DNA of 64,000 nucleotides. Origin: an uncultured Bacteroides sp. (GTDB lineage Bacteria; Bacteroidota; Bacteroidia; Bacteroidales; Bacteroidaceae). Position 1 is the stretch's first letter. Every line of letters begins with the position of its first letter. Shown here one piece after another: positions 8,959 through 19,403 of the stretch. A model generated the notes under the pieces. That model was not told where the DNA came from. It made no database searches and saw only the letters and a list, made by a program, of their open reading frames with translations. Where the stretch lies: the NCBI GenBank assembly GCA_949296575.1, contig CASFPE010000012.1, forward strand, positions 57,755 to 121,754, read 5' to 3'. Position numbers and translations under genes: made by a program.

Positions 8959-10911
8959 ATGGGAAAATTATTGCAAAATCTATTCGTAGCCAGCATCCTT
9001 TTATTGTTGGGTGCGGGGACAGTTTCTGGCAAAATAGTGTTGCCAGCTTATTTTACGGACAACATGGTGTTGCAACAGCATGCCATATTGAAAATGAAAG
9101 GGCATGCAGCTCCTTCATCGACTATCAGTGTGAAAGTGGGTTGGGCGAAAAAGGATTATTCGACTGTTTCACAACCGGATGGGAGTTTCTTAGTGGAAAT
9201 ACCGGTCCCTTCTGCGGGAGGACCTTATGAAATTCATCTTTCTGATGGGATAGACCAATTGCAGTTGAGCAATGTCCTTGTCGGCGAGGTATGGTTTTGC
9301 TCTGGGCAATCCAATATGGAAATGCCTTTGGCCGGATGGGGGCGTGTGATGAATTATGAACAGGAAATAGCGGATGCCGACTATCCGAAGATTCGTTTGT
9401 TGCAAGTGAAGAAAAAGATGGCATACACTCCGTTAGAGGAGGTGGAAGTGAACCATGGGGGATGGAACGAATGCCATCCGTCTACTGTGCCTGACTTTTC
9501 GGCTTTGGCATATTTTTATGCGCGGGGCTTATGGGAGAAACTGCATGTCCCGGTGGGAGTCATTGATTGCACATGGGGAGGGACTCCGGCTGAATCGTGG
9601 ACAAGCCAAGAAACCTTGTCGTGTGTGGAAGGCTTCCAAGAGAAAATAGAGGAGATGCGCCTGAATGGTTTTGAAAAAGAAGCATTGATGGCTGCTTACG
9701 AGGAAGATATGCGTTGGTGGGAGATGGGATTCTTGAGCCAAGATGCCGGTTATCGTTTGAACAAACCTTTGTGGGCCTATGCTTATCATGCGGATTGGGA
9801 ACGGATGCCTGTCCCGGGGAACTGGGAGCAAAGTGCCTTGCCTGATTTTGATGGTGTCGTATGGTATCAGGTTGAACTTGAAATTCCTGCTGAGTGGGCG
9901 GGGCATGATGTGTCAGTTTCTTTAGGATGCATGGACGACGAGAATATCACTTATTTTAACGGCCATAAAGTAGGAGAGGGGAAAGGTTATACAACTTTCT
10001 GCAAATATGTGGTGCCATCTGAGCTGGTGCGTAAAGGGAAAAACGTATTGACTGTGCGTATTACTGACTTTGGCGGTGAGGGAGGTTTCCGTAGCCGTCC
10101 TGAGGATATGTATATAGAAGCGAATGGGGTGCGCATGGCTTTGCCCAATGATTGGGCTTATCATGTGGGAATGGAGGTTGGAAGCATTCCGGCCAAGCCT
10201 GTTTCACCGGAAAATTCCGGTTATCCCTCTGTGCTTTATAATGGAATGGTCGACGCAATGACTGATTTCCCCATTAAGGGCGTGATATGGTACCAAGGAG
10301 AGGAAAATGCCAAACGTGCGGAATCTTATGCACCTTTGTTCCAAGCGTTGATAGCGGACTGGCGCAAACAATGGGGTTATGATTTTCCCTTTTATTTTGT
10401 ACAGTTGGCAGGTTATATGCAACCTCGTGAAATACAGCTTGATTCACAGTGGGCGGTATTGCGCGAGGCACAGGCAGAGGCTTTGCATTTGTCCAATACA
10501 GGGATGGTGACGGCAATCGATATTGGTGATCCTTACGATATTCACCCGAAGAATAAGCAAGAAGTAGGACGGCGCTTGGCCGCTTTGTCTTTGGCTGATA
10601 CATACGGGAAAGGGGAATACCATATGCCGGCCTGTGTCGGTTACACGATAAAAGGGAATGCAATGGCTTTGCACTTTGATTCAAAAGTTGAGGCCAAGGG
10701 AGATGTCGTGAAAGGATTTATTCTAAAAGATGCCAATGGGATGTATTATCCGGCGCAGGCAGAAGTAGACACAGATGGCAAGACGGTCGTTTTGACTTCA
10801 GAGAAAGTGAATATCCCTGTTGCAGCACGTTATAATTGGGCTGATTGTCCGAATGGCAATTTGTATGGAGAACTGGGTTACCCGGTAGGACCTTTCCGCA
10901 CAGATAAATAG
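8959..10911 (+). CDS. SGNH-family O-acetylesterase (sialate O-acetylesterase-like), exported
   Basis: Predicted carbohydrate O-deacetylase, 650 aa, with a signal peptide (hydrophobic stretch LFVASILLLLGAG). The nucleophile Ser lies in CSGQSNMEMPL (about residue 118), the oxyanion-hole segment in GVIWYQGEENA (about 440), and the catalytic Asp/His pair in DPYDIHPKNKQEVG (about 530). Between residues 270 and 390 there is an inserted GH2-like jelly-roll carbohydrate-binding domain (WYQVELEIPAEWAG, NGHKVGEG), a common arrangement in Bacteroides 9-O-acetylesterase annotations. It follows the glycosidase operon on the same strand after a hairpin. It may remove acetyl groups from sialic acid or from plant hemicellulose; the plant-like neighbours make either possible. 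Confidence 0.88.
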   Translation: MGKLLQNLFVASILLLLGAGTVSGKIVLPAYFTDNMVLQQHAILKMKGHAAPSSTISVKVGWAKKDYSTVSQPDGSFLVEIPVPSAGGPYEIHLSDGIDQLQLSNVLVGEVWFCSGQSNMEMPLAGWGRVMNYEQEIADADYPKIRLLQVKKKMAYTPLEEVEVNHGGWNECHPSTVPDFSALAYFYARGLWEKLHVPVGVIDCTWGGTPAESWTSQETLSCVEGFQEKIEEMRLNGFEKEALMAAYEEDMRWWEMGFLSQDAGYRLNKPLWAYAYHADWERMPVPGNWEQSALPDFDGVVWYQVELEIPAEWAGHDVSVSLGCMDDENITYFNGHKVGEGKGYTTFCKYVVPSELVRKGKNVLTVRITDFGGEGGFRSRPEDMYIEANGVRMALPNDWAYHVGMEVGSIPAKPVSPENSGYPSVLYNGMVDAMTDFPIKGVIWYQGEENAKRAESYAPLFQALIADWRKQWGYDFPFYFVQLAGYMQPREIQLDSQWAVLREAQAEALHLSNTGMVTAIDIGDPYDIHPKNKQEVGRRLAALSLADTYGKGEYHMPACVGYTIKGNAMALHFDSKVEAKGDVVKGFILKDANGMYYPAQAEVDTDGKTVVLTSEKVNIPVAARYNWADCPNGNLYGELGYPVGPFRTDK

Positions 10912-11114
10912 TGTTTGCGCCGGGATGGCTCACGTGCAAATGATTTTCATGAGGTAGGTTGTGGTGGCACGAATTGTTGCTATATGAATTCGAAAATCAT
11001 TTCAATGATTTTGCAGACCTTTTGAATGTTTGCAGCCAGTGCGGTTTATTTCAGGCAAAGCATAAAAAATTGCTAAATGACATGTCAATGCGGATAATGA
11101 TTCTGGCTAATTTG

Positions 11115-11122
11115 TACTTTTG
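11115..11122 (+). promoter_or_regulatory. Bacteroides-type -7 box for the ferritin gene
   Basis: A TActTTTG box matches the TAnnTTTG consensus and lies 32 nt before the ferritin ATG. I see no clear TTTG at the expected -33 distance. The 243-nt gap upstream otherwise holds no supported gene. Confidence 0.6.
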
Positions 11123-11154
11123 CGGTGATTATAAATATCTAAAACATAAGAATT

Positions 11155-11637
11155 ATGATCTCAGAAAAATTGCAGAATGCTATCAATGAACAAATTGTAG
11201 CTGAGATGTGGTCTTCTAATCTTTATCTGTCCATGTCTTTCTATTTCGCAAAAGAAGGGTACGAAGGTTTTGCGCACTGGATGCGTGTCCAGTCCCAGGA
11301 AGAATTGGATCATGCTTTGCAATTGGCTGATTATGTCATCAAGCGTGGCGGTGCAGCCAAGGTGGATAAAGTGGATGTAGTTCCGACTGGTTGGGGGTCT
11401 CCATTGGAAGTGTTTGAGGCTGTTTATAGCCACGAATGCCATGTCTCTGAACTGATTGACAAGTTGGTGGATGTGGCTTCCAGTGAAAGGGACAAAGCCA
11501 GCCAAGACTTCTTGTGGGGGTTTGTGCGTGAGCAAGTAGAAGAAGAAGCTACTGCCCAAGGCATTGTAGATAAAATCCGTTTGGCAGGGAATGCAGGCTT
11601 GTACCATATTGATGCAGAATTAGGCAAGCGTCAATAG
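11155..11637 (+). CDS. ftnA: Non-heme ferritin
   Basis: Iron-storage 24-mer cage protein of 160 aa, cytoplasmic, oxidising Fe(II) at a di-iron ferroxidase centre. The four-helix bundle covers almost the whole chain. Ferroxidase ligands are visible: Glu in INEQIVAE near residue 12-17, the Glu-Glu-x-x-His group in SQEELDHA near residue 50, and downstream Glu/Gln in REQVEEEA near residue 130. The start fits the usual MI-x-EKLQNAINEQ opening. It is monocistronic, with its own -7 box upstream and a terminator shared with the convergent beta-galactosidase operon. Confidence 0.96.
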   Translation: MISEKLQNAINEQIVAEMWSSNLYLSMSFYFAKEGYEGFAHWMRVQSQEELDHALQLADYVIKRGGAAKVDKVDVVPTGWGSPLEVFEAVYSHECHVSELIDKLVDVASSERDKASQDFLWGFVREQVEEEATAQGIVDKIRLAGNAGLYHIDAELGKRQ

Positions 11638-11656
11638 GATTCATAAATTGCTTATG

Positions 11657-11695
11657 AAAAAGTCCCGGGAGGAGCGATTCCTCCGGGACTTTTTT
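11657..11695. terminator. Bidirectional intrinsic terminator
   Basis: A GC-rich stem (11660-11673 with 11679-11691, one bulged G) is flanked by an A-run on the left and a T-run on the right. It can terminate both the ferritin transcript and the convergent OPT-esterase-GH2 transcript. Confidence 0.85.
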
Positions 11696-11720
11696 GTGTG
11701 AACAGTATTTGATTGTCGTT

Positions 11721-14969
<3,249 letters not shown>

Positions 14970-15782
14970 TTAGCGGTTTAATGTGCGCAGCCATTTTTCA
15001 AGTTCGCCTGTCCATTGGCGTTTATAGATGAAGTTGTCGCGGTATCCCCATCCATGCCCGCCGATGGGGTAGACATGCAGGCTGACTGGAACTCCATTCC
15101 CCACCAATGCTTCCGTGTACTTCAGGCTGTTTGCGATAGGAACGGCACGGTCGTCTGAACTGTGCATGATGAAAGCAGGCGGCGTTTGTGGGGTCACTTG
15201 CCGTTCATTGGAGTATTCTTCCATCAAAGCAGGATCCGGTTGTTTCCCTAACAGGTTCTCGCGTGAACCGGCATGTGTGGATTCATGCATTGTGATGACC
15301 GGATAGAACAGAATTTGGAAGTCTGGGCGCGTTTCTTCATCAAAGTGTGTGGCGGCTGTGCTAGCCAAATGTCCTCCTGCCGAAGACCCCATGATGCCTA
15401 TTTGGCGGATGCCCCATTCAGAGGCGTGTTGCCTCATCAGCCGGATGGCTTGATGGGCATCGCTCAAAGGTACGTCGCTGTGGCCGTTGGGCATGCGGTA
15501 TTTCAGCACAGCATATGTGATGCCCTGTGCGTTGAACCAGTCGGCCATGTCTGTCCCTTCGTGTTCCATGGCCAAATGGACATAGCCTCCTCCGGGGCAA
15601 GCCACAATGGCTATTCCATTTGGATTGGAGGGGAAGTAAACGTAAAGCATGCTTTGGGCATCTTTGCCGGAGAGGCCGTTGCTGTTGGGGGCTTTTTCTT
15701 GCCACAAAGGGATTTCAAGCGGGCGTTGGCCGCAGACAAAAACGGATACGGTTAAAAACATCGTTAACAATGCGGTTCTCAT
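14970..15782 (-). CDS. Exported alpha/beta-hydrolase, probable carbohydrate acetyl esterase
   Basis: Serine esterase of 270 aa with a signal peptide (MRTALLTMFLTVSVFVCGQ). The fold is BD-FAE/acetyl-xylan-esterase-like: oxyanion motif CPGGGY near residue 62, nucleophile elbow GSSAGG near residue 131, catalytic Asp in SSDDRAVP near residue 210 and His in GGHGWG near residue 243. The start codon overlaps the OPT transporter stop by 4 nt, so the two are translationally coupled. The GH2 gene follows, which suggests that side-chain deacetylation feeds the beta-galactosidase. A peptidase S9-like activity is a weaker alternative. Confidence 0.87.
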   Translation of the reverse strand: MRTALLTMFLTVSVFVCGQRPLEIPLWQEKAPNSNGLSGKDAQSMLYVYFPSNPNGIAIVACPGGGYVHLAMEHEGTDMADWFNAQGITYAVLKYRMPNGHSDVPLSDAHQAIRLMRQHASEWGIRQIGIMGSSAGGHLASTAATHFDEETRPDFQILFYPVITMHESTHAGSRENLLGKQPDPALMEEYSNERQVTPQTPPAFIMHSSDDRAVPIANSLKYTEALVGNGVPVSLHVYPIGGHGWGYRDNFIYKRQWTGELEKWLRTLNR

Positions 15783-17779
15783 AATTTTTCTGTTTTAGTG
15801 CTTAAACTGGATTTTATAAAATAGATAATCAAAGCGATATATACGGCCAAGGCGACAAGTTGCGAGCCGGGATGGGCTAACCAGTCGTTGCAGCGAACGT
15901 CTACTCCGGCGAAACGCATGGCGGCACTGGCCACTCCCATGAGGGCGCCTCCGGCAATGAACCCGGATGCAATCAATGTGCCTTTCTCGCTGCGGGCATT
16001 GTTGACGGCCGCATCTTTGCTGCGTGATGCCACATACCAATTGACGGCACCGCCCACCAGCAGCGGAAGGTTCAGTTCAAGGGGAATGAACATGCCCAAT
16101 GCAAAGGCGAGTGCCGGGATTTTCAAGAATGTCAATACAACGGCCAACACGGCGCCGATGCCGTACAACAGCCACGGCGCACCCACGCCGCTCATCAAAG
16201 GTTCGATGACAGCGGCCATGGCGTTGGCTTGCGGAGCGGCCAGTTCTCCGCTGGTGAATCCGTAGACCTCATTGAGAATCATGATGACACCGCCCACCGT
16301 GGCTGCCGACACCACCGTTCCCAAGAACTTCCATCCTTCTTGTTTGGCAGGAGTGCTGCCTAACCAATAACCGATTTTGAGGTCGGTGACGAAGCCTCCG
16401 GCCATGGACAATGCTGTGCAGACTACGCCGCCCATCACTAATGCCGCCACCATGCCTGAGGGGCCTTTCAAGCCGACGGCCACCATGACGACCGAAGCCA
16501 GAATCAAGGTCATCAAGGTCATGCCGGATACGGGATTAGTGCCGACAATGGCAATGGCATTGGCCGCTACGGTGGTGAACAGGAAAGCAATGCCTGCCAC
16601 CAGAATGATGGCCACGATGCTGTGCAGCAAGTTGCCTTGCATCACGTCGAAATAGAAGAATACGAAAGTCAGCAGAATGGTGAGGATGGAGCCGATGGCG
16701 ATGATTTTCATGGAGAGGTCGCGCTGGGTGCGAACCGCTTGGGCCGCAGGACCGCCCTTCCCTTTCATCTCCTTGGCTGCCAAGCCCACGGCGCTCTTGA
16801 TGATGCCCCATGAACGGACGATCCCGATGACACCGGCCATGGCGATGCCGCCAATGCCGATGCTTTTCGCATATTCCGTGAATATCATCTCAGGAGACAT
16901 TTCCCCGACAGGCAGGGTGATAGAGGGATTCCATGCATTGAGGACTTCCCCGCCCCATATCAGCGACATGCCGGGGATGATGACCCACCATACCACGACA
17001 GAGCCTAAGCAGATGATGGCGGCATACTTCAAGCCCACGATGTAGCCCAACCCCAAGACTGCCGCCCCGGTATTGATTTTGAACACCAGCTTCGCCTTCT
17101 CGGCCAGCATGTCGCCTGCCGCGCAGATGCGGGTCGTGAAGTTCTCGTTCCACCATCCGAAGGTGGCCACGATGAAGTCGTAAAGCCCGCCTACTAATCC
17201 CGCTATCAGCAAAGGCTTGGCTTGGTTGCCGCCTTTTTCGCCGGAGACGAGTACTTGCGTGGTGGCTGTGGCTTCGGGGAAGGGAAACTTGCCGTGCATG
17301 TCGCTCACGAAGTACTTGCGGAAAGGTATCAGGAAAAGGATGCCCAATATGCCGCCCAATAATGAACTGATGAACACTTGCATGAAGTTGACCGTCATTT
17401 CCGGGTATTTGGCTTGCAGGATGTACAAGGCCGGCAACGTGAAGATGGCACCGGCCACGATGACTCCTGAGCAGGCTCCGATGGACTGGATGATGACGTT
17501 CTGCCCCAAGGCGTTTTTCCGCTTGAATGCGCCCGACACGCCAACGGCAATGATGGCAATCGGGATGGCCGCCTCAAACACTTGCCCCACCTTCAGCCCC
17601 AAGTAGGCTGCGGCAGCTGAAAACAATATGGCCATTGCCACGCCCCATAGCACGGACCAAAGGGTGGCTTCCGGGTAGATCTGCCCGGCAGGCATCAGGG
17701 GGTTGTACACTTCGCCGGGCTTCAACTCGCGGAAAGCATTCTCAGGAAGCCCTGTCGTTTTTTCTTGTTCCATATTCAA
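15779..17779 (-). CDS. OPT-family oligopeptide transporter
   Basis: Inner-membrane permease of 666 aa with about 15 hydrophobic segments, of the bacterial OPT/YSL branch that imports small peptides or metal chelates by proton symport. The N-terminus (ELKPGEVYNPLMPAGQIYPEATLWSVLWG) and repeated Gly/Ala-rich helices are characteristic. It is the first gene of a three-gene minus-strand operon with the esterase and GH2, an unusual partnership because OPT proteins are not known as sugar carriers. The real substrate cannot be told from sequence. Confidence 0.9.
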   Translation of the reverse strand: MNMEQEKTTGLPENAFRELKPGEVYNPLMPAGQIYPEATLWSVLWGVAMAILFSAAAAYLGLKVGQVFEAAIPIAIIAVGVSGAFKRKNALGQNVIIQSIGACSGVIVAGAIFTLPALYILQAKYPEMTVNFMQVFISSLLGGILGILFLIPFRKYFVSDMHGKFPFPEATATTQVLVSGEKGGNQAKPLLIAGLVGGLYDFIVATFGWWNENFTTRICAAGDMLAEKAKLVFKINTGAAVLGLGYIVGLKYAAIICLGSVVVWWVIIPGMSLIWGGEVLNAWNPSITLPVGEMSPEMIFTEYAKSIGIGGIAMAGVIGIVRSWGIIKSAVGLAAKEMKGKGGPAAQAVRTQRDLSMKIIAIGSILTILLTFVFFYFDVMQGNLLHSIVAIILVAGIAFLFTTVAANAIAIVGTNPVSGMTLMTLILASVVMVAVGLKGPSGMVAALVMGGVVCTALSMAGGFVTDLKIGYWLGSTPAKQEGWKFLGTVVSAATVGGVIMILNEVYGFTSGELAAPQANAMAAVIEPLMSGVGAPWLLYGIGAVLAVVLTFLKIPALAFALGMFIPLELNLPLLVGGAVNWYVASRSKDAAVNNARSEKGTLIASGFIAGGALMGVASAAMRFAGVDVRCNDWLAHPGSQLVALAVYIALIIYFIKSSLSTKTEKL

Positions 17780-17804
17780 AGGTTTGTTTTTTTGTTATTG
17801 TTTG

Positions 17805-18005
17805 CTACATGATTTCCTGGACTATGCAGGCAAGAAAGGCTGGGATTTTCGTGATGTCGCCCTGCGGGCGTTCGCCAAAATTGGCCTCGTAGGTGTCGCA
17901 CGCGGCCTTGTCCCATTCCGATGAGAATACGCATTGGTAGCCTAATTCATCGAAAGGAATGCGGATGCCTCCCATGCCTGCGAACAAATCTATGAACCTT
18001 GCCAT
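17805..18005 (-). pseudogene. N-terminal fragment of a C5-cytosine DNA methyltransferase
   Basis: A 66-codon fragment starts with [15 protein letters not shown], the motif I S-adenosylmethionine-binding loop of Dcm-type methyltransferases. It continues through the second conserved block ([19 protein letters not shown]) and ends soon after GDITKI at about 17843. The PCQ catalytic motif IV, target-recognition domain and motifs VI-X are absent, and no remainder is found in this window. It therefore cannot methylate DNA. A Bacteroides-type -7 box sits 25 nt upstream of its ATG, so it may still be transcribed, possibly into the OPT operon whose first gene starts 26 nt beyond. A deletion that joined the broken gene to the operon would explain the layout. 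Confidence 0.85.
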
Positions 18006-18029
18006 CTGTGGTATGCCTATAGTTTGCCG

Positions 18030-18037
18030 CAAATGTA
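18030..18037 (-). promoter_or_regulatory. Minus-strand -7 box before the methyltransferase fragment
   Basis: Reads TAcaTTTG on the minus strand, 25 nt before the ATG of the methyltransferase fragment. There is no clear -33 TTTG. It may now drive the OPT-esterase-GH2 operon. Confidence 0.5.
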
Positions 18038-18099
18038 CGAAAAATGTGAGAAAACATTGCGGTTGGTTGGTGATTGTTGATGGGTGCCTGTGTCTTTTC

Positions 18100-18340
18100 A
18101 TGCGGGGGCATTCTTTTGCCCATGCGGGTGAAAACATCGGTTTATGCGGATGGGAAATCCCGATCATGCGGGAGGAAACTTCTGCTGGCACCGGCATCTG
18201 TACAAACGCCGCCGTTGTCTGTGCAAATGCCGTCGCCATCCGTGCAAACGACGGCGACGGCAGAAGAAAGCATGCGGCTGTCTGGAAGTTTTCAGGCGGC
18301 CGAACCGAAGTTTTCTCCGGGATAGGCGGAAGTTTCCTTG
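18100..18340. repeat. Divergent gap made of runs phased at 21-22 bp
   Basis: Three consecutive runs fill this gap between the methyltransferase fragment and tatA. ATGCGG recurs at 18100, 18122, 18144 and 18166 (22-bp steps). The motif CtGTgCAAA recurs at 18198, 18219 and 18240 (21-bp steps). GAAGTTTYC recurs at 18285, 18307 and 18329 (22-bp steps), and the tatA -7 box begins 22 bp later at 18351. Each run uses a different motif but keeps the phase. No gene is supported in the gap. Confidence 0.75.
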
Positions 18341-18350
18341 CTTTTTTTCT

Positions 18351-18358
18351 TACTTTTG
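18351..18358 (+). promoter_or_regulatory. -7 box for the tatA-tatC-helicase operon
   Basis: TActTTTG lies 28 nt before the tatA ATG. A weak TTTC at 18333 stands in for the -33 element. Confidence 0.6.
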
Positions 18359-18386
18359 CGGTGGTAAACCATAATAATCTCACAGG

Positions 18387-18611
18387 ATGATTGCGAACAT
18401 GTTACTTTGGAACCTCGGTGGCCCGGAAATCTTGGTCATCGCCTTGCTGATTGTTTTGCTTTTCGGCGCCAAGAAAATTCCGGAACTGATGAAGGGCATC
18501 GGGAAAGGCGTAAAAAGTTTCAAGCAGGGAATGGCGGAAGCCGAGGACGAGATGAAGAAGGCGAAGGATGAGATCAATGCGGACGATGCATCCGGGAAAG
18601 AGGGCAAGTAG
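18387..18611 (+). CDS. tatA: Sec-independent protein translocase subunit TatA/E
   Basis: Pore-forming subunit of the twin-arginine translocase, which exports folded proteins across the inner membrane. 74 aa: one N-terminal transmembrane helix ([22 protein letters not shown]) with the conserved Phe-Gly hinge, an amphipathic helix ([14 protein letters not shown]) and an acidic/lysine-rich tail. ATG 18399 is an alternative start that would trim four residues. It lies 6 nt before tatC in the same operon. Confidence 0.95.
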   Translation: MIANMLLWNLGGPEILVIALLIVLLFGAKKIPELMKGIGKGVKSFKQGMAEAEDEMKKAKDEINADDASGKEGK

Positions 18612-18617
18612 GGGCGG

Positions 18618-19403
18618 ATGGCAGGAATGACCTTTTGGGAGCATTTGGACGTGTTCCGCCGTTCCCTGCTCCGGGTGGCAGCCGTGTGGGCGCTGCTGGC
18701 AGCAGTTTTTTTTGCAGCCATGCCTTGGCTGTTCGATGCCGTGGTGCTGGCCCCGTGCCATCATGATTTCGTGTTTTATTCGTTCCTGCGCAAGATAGGC
18801 GGGGTGTTGGGATTGCAGGGCAGCTTTTTTGGCCAACATTCCGATGTGAAGCTCATCAACATCAACCTTGCTGCCCCTTTTTTCATTCACATATCCACTG
18901 CGTTCTGGATGTCGGTTGTGGCTTCTGCTCCCTACTTTATTTATGAGCTATGGCGTTTCGTGGAGCCTGCGCTCTATCCGGATGAGAAGAAGCCTGCGAG
19001 GCGGGCTTTGGGACTGGGGGCGTTGATGTTTTATGTCGGCGTGCTGGCAGGCTATTTCATCGTGTACCCGCTGACGCTCCGTTTCTTGGCTACTTATGAA
19101 CTGAGCGCGCAGGTGGAAAACCAGATTTCCCTGAATTCGTACATCGATAGTTTCATGATGCTTGTCCTCGCCATGGGGCTTGTCTTTGAACTCCCCCTTC
19201 TTGTGTGGCTGCTTTCGGCAATGGGGGTCATCGACCGTGCCCTGTTGCGCAAGTACCGCCGCCATGCAGTGGTGGCCATTTTCATTTTGGCGGCTGTCAT
19301 TACGCCCACCGGCGATCCTTTTACCTTGGCTGTAGTGGCTGCTCCGCTTTGCCTGCTTTATGAATTGGGTATCCTGTTGGCGAGAAAGAGGAGGCCGGCA
19401 TGA
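18618..19403 (+). CDS. tatC: Sec-independent protein translocase subunit TatC
   Basis: Membrane receptor that recognises the twin-arginine signal, 261 aa with six predicted transmembrane helices. The conserved N-terminal MTFWEHLDVFRRSLLR (usual F-x-H-L-x-E-L-R-x-R) and FVEPALYPDEKK segments are present. No tatB lies nearby, which is normal for a minimal TatA-TatC system. The 3' end overlaps the helicase start by 4 nt (ATGA), so the three genes are co-transcribed. Confidence 0.95.
   Translation: MAGMTFWEHLDVFRRSLLRVAAVWALLAAVFFAAMPWLFDAVVLAPCHHDFVFYSFLRKIGGVLGLQGSFFGQHSDVKLININLAAPFFIHISTAFWMSVVASAPYFIYELWRFVEPALYPDEKKPARRALGLGALMFYVGVLAGYFIVYPLTLRFLATYELSAQVENQISLNSYIDSFMMLVLAMGLVFELPLLVWLLSAMGVIDRALLRKYRRHAVVAIFILAAVITPTGDPFTLAVVAAPLCLLYELGILLARKRRPA

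Noticed and set aside
10959..11189. 76-codon open frame before ferritin
   Set aside because: Overlaps the ferritin start and promoter, has no recognisable features or start signal.
18100..18340. CRISPR array
   Set aside because: Units are about 7-10 nt motifs on a 21-22 bp step, with no constant repeat of 24-47 bp and no cas genes.
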